Below the pieces are notes generated by a model, which was given only the letters and a program-made list of their open reading frames with translations, was not told the origin of the DNA and made no database searches. The translations under genes and the position numbers were made by a program. DNA of 64,000 bases from JAIBJN01 sp963842305. Its GTDB lineage: Bacteria > Actinomycetota > Thermoleophilia > Gaiellales > Gaiellaceae. Location: positions 1 through 64,000 of the forward strand of contig CAWJFW010000006.1 of NCBI GenBank assembly GCA_963842305.1, in the 5' to 3' direction. Shown one piece after another: positions 59,132 through 64,000 of this stretch; within the stretch, counting starts at the first letter, position 1; every line of letters starts with the position of its first letter.

Positions 59132-60528
59132 TAGAGCGCTTTCTCGACCTCGGCCACGCGGCTCGACTCGGTGAAGATGATCGCGCGGTCACCGGGCTCG
59201 AGCTGATCCTCGCCGTGCGGGAAGATCGCCGAGCCGTCCCGGACGATCGCACCGATCAGGGATCCCGTCATCGGCAGCTCCTTGAACGGCTTGCGCACGA
59301 GCTTGCTGGTCTCCCGCACCGTGATGTCGAGAATCTCGAAACGGTCGCCCTCGAGCATCGCGAGCTGGCGAATGCGCGGGTCGTGGGCAAACCGGACGAT
59401 CTCCTCGGCGGTGACCGAGCGCGGGTTGACCGCCACGTCGATGCCCGCGTGCTCGAACACCTCGACCGAGATCGGCTCGTGGACGATGCCGATCGTGAAG
59501 CCCACGCCATGGACTCTGGCGAGCGTCGCCGCGTAGAGGTTCTTCGAGTCTTCGCGCATGGCGAAGACGACGGCGCGAGCCTGTCCAATACGCTCGCGCT
59601 CGATGAAGTCGGGGTCGACCCCGGTCGCGCAGTAGACGCGGGCGTCGGGAAGCTCTTCGGCGAGCTCACGCGCGCGCTCCTCGCGCGGCTCGATCAGCCG
59701 GACACGGATCCTCTGGTCGAGGAGGACTCGGGCGATCGCGAGACCGGTCGCCCCGCCGCCGTAGATGACGACGTCGTCAACTCGTCCTTCGCCGCGCGCC
59801 ATTATCTGTCCCCATTGGCGCGCCGAGTCCGGGGAGCCGATCACAATGATCCGGTCACCCGGCTTGATCGCCTCGTCGCCGCGCGGAACCAGCATCCTCT
59901 CGCCGCGGATGATGCTCGCCACCTTCGAATCGGGTGGGATGGTCGCCTCGCGCAGCGGCCTGCCCACGACCTCCTCGTACGCGCCCGAGAGCGGCCGGCG
60001 GGCGGCGCGCTCGGCGGCCTCGGTGAGCGGGATGGCGGCAAGGTCCTCGGCGCCGGCGTCACGCGGGACGTCGAACTCGACGATCTGCACCTGGCCTTCG
60101 GCGAAGACGTCTGTTTGCTTGGCGGCAGGAAGGCCGATCGTGCCGGAGACCGCGTGGGCGGTCTCGAGCTCGGACGAGACCATGAAGTCGACGTCGATCT
60201 GGCGCTCCTGCCACGCCTCGAGGTATTCCGGGTTCGAGGTACGAACGATGGTCTGGCCCTCGGAGAGGTTCTTCGCCAGCGTGCCGGCGACGAGGTTGAT
60301 CTCGTCCCGCGACGTGCAGGCGATGATGAGATCGGCGTGCTTCACGTCCGCCTCCTGGAGAACGCGCCGCGTCGCGCCGTTGCCCTTTACCGTGCGGATG
60401 TCGAAGCGGTACGAGAGCGCCTGCAGCCGCCCGGGGTCGAGGTCGATGACGGTGACCTCGTGATCCCCGTGCAACGCCTCCACTATGGTCGCGCCCACTT
60501 GCCCCGCGCCGACAAGAACGATCTTCAT
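59131..60528 (-). CDS. trkA: TrkA potassium uptake regulator
   Basis: This 465-residue protein is made of two tandem RCK units. Each has an NAD-binding Rossmann part (KIVLVGAGQVGATIVEAL at the start and VVIYGGGATGLAIARVLL in the second half) and a TrkA-C domain (near 140-220 and 375-465, the latter with EILDITVRETSKLVRKPFK). It gates TrkH in response to nucleotides. ATG 60528 lies 9 nt after TAGGCT. The frame is intact, unlike its partner trkH. Confidence 0.93.
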   Translation of the reverse strand: MKIVLVGAGQVGATIVEALHGDHEVTVIDLDPGRLQALSYRFDIRTVKGNGATRRVLQEADVKHADLIIACTSRDEINLVAGTLAKNLSEGQTIVRTSNPEYLEAWQERQIDVDFMVSSELETAHAVSGTIGLPAAKQTDVFAEGQVQIVEFDVPRDAGAEDLAAIPLTEAAERAARRPLSGAYEEVVGRPLREATIPPDSKVASIIRGERMLVPRGDEAIKPGDRIIVIGSPDSARQWGQIMARGEGRVDDVVIYGGGATGLAIARVLLDQRIRVRLIEPREERARELAEELPDARVYCATGVDPDFIERERIGQARAVVFAMREDSKNLYAATLARVHGVGFTIGIVHEPISVEVFEHAGIDVAVNPRSVTAEEIVRFAHDPRIRQLAMLEGDRFEILDITVRETSKLVRKPFKELPMTGSLIGAIVRDGSAIFPHGEDQLEPGDRAIIFTESSRVAEVEKAL

Positions 60529-60582
60529 GGCGACGGGAGCCTAGTCTCCGATCAGGTCAACGTGAGCCGGGGCCCGCGCCGC

Positions 60583-61131
60583 TTACGTGGAGTCCCACTC
60601 CGGCTCACCGTCGATGCCGACGCCCTCGGCGATCCGGTTCACGTAGTTGAAGTAGGAGACGACCTGAATCGCGTCGTGAATGGCGGCGTCGCTCCACCCG
60701 TGGCCGCGGAGAAGATCCGCGTCCTCGACGGTCACGTCCGCCGGCGCAGTCGTGAGCTTGAGGGCGTAGTCGCAGAGTGCGCGGACGCGCGGTTCCAGGT
60801 CGGCGTTGCGATAGTCGTGCATCGCGTGCTCGGCCAGATCGTCGGGTGCGCCCTCGGCACGGAGGTCGTCTGCATGCGCGCGCAGTCAGTAGTGACAGCC
60901 GTTGGCCGTCGAGACGACGACGGCAAGCAGCTCGCGCTCGGCCCGCGAGAGCTCGGAGGGCCCGAACATGATCGCCTGGTAGAGCGCCATGGAGCGGTTG
61001 AGGACGAGCGGGTTCAGGCACATCGCCTTGACGATGTTGAAGACCTTCCCCGCGCGCCCGAGGGCCGCGGCGTACTCCTCCGCGAGCTGCCCTTCGGCCT
61101 CGCCCACCTCGATCTGCTTGATGTGCGGCAC
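60583..61131 (-). CDS. AhpD-like/CMD-family peroxidase, probable selenoprotein (CxxU)
   Basis: This is a 182-residue peroxidase-related protein of the carboxymuconolactone decarboxylase/AhpD superfamily, read from GTG 61131 (VPHIKQIEVGEAEGQLAEEY) to 60583. The redox motif in STANGCHY-x-LRAHADD should be CxxC. Here the second cysteine codon is TGA (60888-60886, residue 82), and the frame continues for 100 conserved-looking residues (AMHDYRNADLEPRVRALCDY, SDAAIHDAIQVVSYFNYVNR). A hairpin fitting bacterial SECIS rules follows the TGA. The best reading is selenocysteine at the reactive position. Without selenocysteine machinery the gene would give an 81-residue fragment. It is divergent from a flavin reductase gene. 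Confidence 0.8.
60849..60868 (-). promoter_or_regulatory. putative bacterial SECIS hairpin
   Basis: In the mRNA, bases 18-37 after the UGA form CG-A-CCUC/GAGG-G-CG with loop CGUGCC. The apical loop starts 25 nt after the UGA, the upper stem is 4 bp, and G is the second loop base. These match the distance and loop rules for bacterial SECIS elements. Confidence 0.55.
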
Positions 61132-61161
61132 GAGGCTCAGCCTTGCATCTACGCCTACGGG

Positions 61162-61656
61162 ATGCAATCGTCGCCGCCCCTGGCGACTGTCGGAGACGAA
61201 TTTCGCTCGCTTCTGCGCGGCTTTCCCGCCGGCGTCGCCGTGCTGACCGTGGACGACGGGGGCGAGCGGCTCGGGCTGACCGTCGGGACGACGCTCTCGC
61301 TCTCGCTCGAACCGCCGCTCGTCGGCGTCTCCGTGAGCCGGCAGGCAGCCATGCACGAGCTGCTGCGACACGCGGGCGGATTTGCGCTCAGCCTCCTTGC
61401 CGGCGATCAGGAGGCCGTGGCCCAGCATTTCGCCCGCGGTGTCCCGCCGCTCGCTCACTGGCACGGCATCGAATGGCGGGAGGGCACGGCCGGCGGCCCG
61501 CTTCTCGACGGCGCCCTCGGCTGGATCGAGGCGCGGGTCGTCGACGAGCACGAGACCGGCGACCACACGCTCTTCGTCGGCGGAGTCGTGTCCGTCCAGC
61601 AGGGGCGCTCGGGCCCTGCTCTCGTCAGGGTCGGACAGGAGTACGCGGGCTTGTGA
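61162..61656 (+). CDS. flavin reductase-like (FMN-binding) protein
   Basis: This 164-residue protein matches the flavin reductase domain (PF01613): FRSLLRGFPAGVAVLTVDDG, GLTVGTTLSLSLEPPLVGVS, FALSLLAGDQEAVAQHFA and GDHTLFVGGVVSVQQG. It would supply reduced FMN or FAD to a partner monooxygenase or use it for reductions. ATG 61162 is used; longer in-frame extension upstream is antisense to the peroxidase and trkA. The stop overlaps the next gene by GTGA. Confidence 0.85.
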   Translation: MQSSPPLATVGDEFRSLLRGFPAGVAVLTVDDGGERLGLTVGTTLSLSLEPPLVGVSVSRQAAMHELLRHAGGFALSLLAGDQEAVAQHFARGVPPLAHWHGIEWREGTAGGPLLDGALGWIEARVVDEHETGDHTLFVGGVVSVQQGRSGPALVRVGQEYAGL

Positions 61657-62294
61657 TCGACGCGGTCGTCTTCGATCTCGACGGAGTCATCATCGACTCC
61701 GAGCACGTCTGGGACGACGTGCGACAGCAGCTCGCCGAGGAGCGCGGCGGACGTTGGCACGAGGAGGCCTCGAGAGACATGATGGGAATGAGCTCGCCCG
61801 AGTGGTCGCGTTACATGCGCGACGTGATCGGGCTCCGGGAATCGCCGGAGGAGATCAACGCCGAGATCGTGCGGCGGATGGAGGATGTTTATCGGGCGAG
61901 CCTCCCGCTGATCCCGGGGGCGGTGGCGGCGGTCGAGCGCCTCGCCGCTCGCTGGCCGCTCGGACTGGCGTCGTCCTCGAATCGGGAGCTGATCGACTTC
62001 GTTCTGGACGTCTCGGGCCTCGGACGGCTCTTCCAGGCAACCGTCTCCTCGGAGGAAGTCTCGCGCGGCAAGCCTGCTCCGGACGTCTTCCTGGAGGCCG
62101 CCCGGCGGCTTGCGGTTCCGCCCGAGCGCTGCGCCGCCGTCGAGGACTCCGAGAACGGCATCCGCAGCGCCAAGTCAGCCGGGATGCGCACGATCGCCAT
62201 CCCGAACCCGGGGTTCCCGCCCGCTCAGGACGCGCTCGCCGAGGCCGACGTCGTCCTCGACTCGGTCGGCCTGCTGACCCCCGAGGTCGTCTAG
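61653..62294 (+). CDS. HAD hydrolase (beta-phosphoglucomutase-like)
   Basis: This 213-residue HAD phosphatase of cap type I has motif I DAVVFDLDGVIIDSE, motif II GLASSSN, motif III SRGKPAPDVFLEAA and motif IV AAVEDSENGIRSAKSAGM, the pattern of beta-phosphoglucomutase/phosphatase relatives. GTG 61653 lies in the stop of the flavin reductase gene (GTGA), so the pair is coupled. Substrate unknown. Confidence 0.88.
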   Translation: MIDAVVFDLDGVIIDSEHVWDDVRQQLAEERGGRWHEEASRDMMGMSSPEWSRYMRDVIGLRESPEEINAEIVRRMEDVYRASLPLIPGAVAAVERLAARWPLGLASSSNRELIDFVLDVSGLGRLFQATVSSEEVSRGKPAPDVFLEAARRLAVPPERCAAVEDSENGIRSAKSAGMRTIAIPNPGFPPAQDALAEADVVLDSVGLLTPEVV

Positions 62295-62755
62295 CCGCCG
62301 CCGGATGCGGCTTCGATCCTCGCGATCGTCTGGCGCATCTGCTGGATCGAGAGAAGCTGCTCGGTGGCCGTCTTCGCACCATCGAGGTCGTCGCTCGCGA
62401 GCAGGCCCTCGATGCGACCGAGCTGAGTCCGAAGCCCGCGGAGCCCGGAGGCGAGCTGCTCCTTCTGGGAGCCGAGCTCCTCCGGGACATCCGCCTCACT
62501 GACCTGTTCGATGAGCGTCTGGATCTGGTCCCGGAGCGGCCCGAGCTGTGCCGAGAACTGCTGAGTGGTCGTCGCCGAAGTGGGCAGCGCCTCGATCTTG
62601 TCGAGGAGCGCGCCGACCGCTACTGCTTGCGCCTGTAAGTCGCTCGAATCCTCGGCGCCTCCGCCGCCGCCGTCTCCCCCGCCGCAGGCCGGGGTGAGCA
62701 GGAGGACGAGTGCGCCAGCGAGAACCGCTCCGATACGAGTTCGACGCGACGGCAG
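62291..62755 (-). CDS. lipoprotein with helical domain
   Basis: This is a protein of about 154 residues: a lipoprotein signal (RIGAVLAGALVLLLTPAC), a Gly/Asp linker and a helical domain (QAQAVAVGALLDKIEALPTS, FSAQLGPLRDQIQTLIEQVS, LSIQQMRQTIARIEAASGGG). The start is uncertain: the frame has no ATG or GTG near the signal. CTG 62755 lies 10 nt after a good -10 box, while TTG 62788 lies upstream of that box. Its stop overlaps the convergent HAD gene. Function unknown. Confidence 0.6.
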   Translation of the reverse strand: MPSRRTRIGAVLAGALVLLLTPACGGGDGGGGGAEDSSDLQAQAVAVGALLDKIEALPTSATTTQQFSAQLGPLRDQIQTLIEQVSEADVPEELGSQKEQLASGLRGLRTQLGRIEGLLASDDLDGAKTATEQLLSIQQMRQTIARIEAASGGG

Positions 62756-62765
62756 AGTGCGCCGG

Positions 62766-62793
62766 ACTGTAGCGCTCTGCGCAGACAAATCAA
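62766..62793 (-). promoter_or_regulatory. promoter of the lipoprotein gene
   Basis: On the minus strand, TTGATT (62793-62788), a 16-bp spacer and TACAGT (62771-62766) precede the lipoprotein signal sequence. This argues for translation starting downstream of 62766. Confidence 0.5.
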
Positions 62794-62802
62794 CCCCAGA
62801 GG

Positions 62803-64000
62803 TCAGACGATACGCCAGGTCCGGACGGGCGGTGTGGGGTCGACATTCCCGTTCGTGTCCATCGCCCGCACCTGGAACATGTGGTGGCCGTTCCCGAGGC
62901 CGGTGTACGTCTTGGGGGAGTTGCACGGCGTCCACGGGCCGTTCATGTGCTTGCACTGGAACTTCACGCCGGGTTCCGAGCCCGTGAACTTGAACGTCGC
63001 CCGATGCCGGCTCGTCCGACCGGAGGGGCCGCTCGTGATCGTCGTCGACGGCCCCGTGTCGTCGGGCGTGAGCCCCAGCGCCTTCGCAGCGTTCAGGCGG
63101 CCGCCCGTCATGACGTGGGGCACGAGGCCCGGGACGGCGTCGACGCCGGCGAGAATGGCGGCCTTCAGATCGGCGACGGTCATCGTCGGGTCGTCGGCCA
63201 GGAGGAGGGCGGCGACGCCCGCGACGTGCGGCGTCGCCATCGACGTACCGTCGAGCGTCTGGTAGGCCGCGCCCGACTGGTTCAGGCACTTGACCGCGGT
63301 GTTGTCGACGTACGCTCCGTCGAAGACACCTGTCGGGTCGCTGAAGAACCCGAAGCGGAGGAACACCGTCGGCTCGCCGTCGAAGTCCGAGAGGTCGTCG
63401 GTGACGCGGAAGAACTTGCCGCTCGTCCCACCGGTCCAACTGCCGACGAGCGTCGATGCGCTCCCCGACGTTCCCGCCAGGACGTCGAAGAAGTCGAACT
63501 GCGGCTCGGCGTCGAGGCGCAGCCAGTTCTCGACGAGACAGCCCGACCGGCCTGCAAGGCTGAACGACGCCAGCCGCCGGATCGTCCGGTTCGCGTTGTT
63601 CGGATAGTTCGTGGTCGGCGAGTCGGCGAGGCTGTGCGTCCCCGCCTTCTCGTGCAGCGTCGTCCGGCCCCAGGCCGGCGCGCCGCCGGTCCGGTCGCCC
63701 CAGCGGTTGTTGAACGCCGAGTTGCTGCCCTCGTAGCCGTCAGGGAAGCCTGGAAGCGTCGAATACCTGGGCCAGGTGCTGCGGATGTCGACCCCTGGAG
63801 CCGCGAGGTGGACGGCCGCCGTTCCGCGGTTCGAGAAGTTGGCGATCGCATCGGTCGGCCCCGTCGCGGCGATGCAGAGGACGTTCGGCGCGCTCGTCGG
63901 GGCCCGGTGGAGCTCGCACGGATACGACTCGTCGTCGTTGCCCGTGTTGGTATCGAGGTCCCAGCCGCTGTTCCCCGCCGCGAAGGCGAAGAGGGTGTCC
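62803..64000 (-). CDS. subtilisin-like serine protease (S8), N-terminus beyond window
   Basis: At least 398 residues are present; the 5' end with the catalytic Asp and His lies past 64000. The visible part has the oxyanion-hole Asn (LFAFAAGNSGWD), the strand VLCIAATGPTDAIANFSNRG with AAPGVDIRST, and the catalytic Ser in LDGTSMATPHVAGVAALL. Between AAPGVDIRST and the Ser loop there is an insertion of about 140 residues (RWGDRTGGAPAWGRTTLHEK to VFLRFGFFSDP) resembling a jelly-roll or MAM-like carbohydrate-binding module. A C-terminal beta-sandwich follows (STTITSGPSGRTSRHRATFK to HHMFQVRAMDTNGN). It is probably secreted. Confidence 0.85.
   Translation of the reverse strand, partial: DTLFAFAAGNSGWDLDTNTGNDDESYPCELHRAPTSAPNVLCIAATGPTDAIANFSNRGTAAVHLAAPGVDIRSTWPRYSTLPGFPDGYEGSNSAFNNRWGDRTGGAPAWGRTTLHEKAGTHSLADSPTTNYPNNANRTIRRLASFSLAGRSGCLVENWLRLDAEPQFDFFDVLAGTSGSASTLVGSWTGGTSGKFFRVTDDLSDFDGEPTVFLRFGFFSDPTGVFDGAYVDNTAVKCLNQSGAAYQTLDGTSMATPHVAGVAALLLADDPTMTVADLKAAILAGVDAVPGLVPHVMTGGRLNAAKALGLTPDDTGPSTTITSGPSGRTSRHRATFKFTGSEPGVKFQCKHMNGPWTPCNSPKTYTGLGNGHHMFQVRAMDTNGNVDPTPPVRTWRIV

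Noticed and set aside
60823..61131. Reading the TGA at 60886-60888 as a simple stop, with a separate 79-residue gene starting at 60822
   Set aside because: The 79-residue piece is the continuation of the same fold in the same frame, its ATG lies inside the domain, and the TGA falls exactly on the redox cysteine codon.
59215..61656. An 813-residue plus-strand open frame ending in the flavin reductase
   Set aside because: Everything before 61162 is antisense to trkA and the peroxidase; high GC gives long antisense frames. Only the last 164 residues match a family.

Overview
The window is GC-rich, gene-dense bacterial chromosome from what looks like an actinobacterium, probably of the Thermoleophilia/Gaiellales-Solirubrobacterales type. 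This placement is inference. It rests on the base composition, GTG and even CTG starts, many start codons sitting only 6-9 nt behind a TAnnnT hexamer (leaderless transcripts), a LexA box of the GAAC-N4-GTTC type, and actinobacterial families such as PspAA/PspAB and a radical-SAM protein resembling Rv2578c. No rRNA, CRISPR array, plasmid or recognisable phage gene is present. Three tRNAs are seen: Ala(UGC, cut by the window edge), Ala(CGC) and Ser(UGA).

Layout. 1-5 kb: tRNA-Ala, a frameshifted membrane diguanylate cyclase with a structured leader, two coupled small membrane proteins, an Rpf-like muralytic protein, and an NrtR-type NUDIX regulator divergent from a nicotinamidase. 5-13 kb: DUF255 thioredoxin-fold protein, two cell-wall enzymes (L,D-transpeptidase, GH25 lysozyme), an MFS exporter divergent from its MarR regulator, a zinc metallopeptidase and a YidB-like protein. 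13-24 kb: amine oxidase, cupin, class V aminotransferase, dodecin, a 1038-residue RnfD-like/FG-GAP/UnbV fusion, a delta-60 repeat protein, QueF and small proteins. 24-28 kb: an atypical orphan gene next to tRNA-Ala(CGC), then a membrane-anchored haem peroxidase flanked by two zinc-type dehydrogenases. 29-36 kb: O-methyltransferase, metallo-beta-lactamase-fold hydrolase, Vps62-like membrane protein, and an envelope-stress block (PspA-PspAA on one strand; PspAB-HtpX and two membrane genes on the other). 36-42 kb: two large divergent membrane proteins, cytochrome c, a HAD phosphatase, serS and tRNA-Ser. 42-44 kb: an MFS gene bracketed by tRNA-Ser and a displaced copy of its 3' half, the signature of a small integrated element. 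44-54 kb: two adenylate/guanylate cyclases, DoxX, a MarR-GNAT fusion, a membrane HEAWH protein, a serine hydrolase, a principal-type sigma factor and a LexA-controlled radical-SAM gene. 54-64 kb: TMEM175-like channel, DUF72, a hendecad-repeat protein, an esterase, TrkA/TrkH (trkH carries two frameshifts), a selenocysteine-type AhpD-like peroxidase divergent from a flavin reductase, a HAD hydrolase, a lipoprotein and a truncated subtilase.

The strongest unusual observation is the gene at 60583-61131: an in-frame TGA stands exactly where the second cysteine of the CxxC redox motif should be, and a hairpin fitting bacterial SECIS rules follows it. Other points worth attention are the RnfD-like/beta-propeller fusion, the tRNA-Ser-bracketed MFS element, genes that appear to start with CTG inside a CTGA overlap, palindromes placed over the -10 boxes of both MarR-type regulators, and three isolated one-base insertions that break otherwise well-conserved genes.
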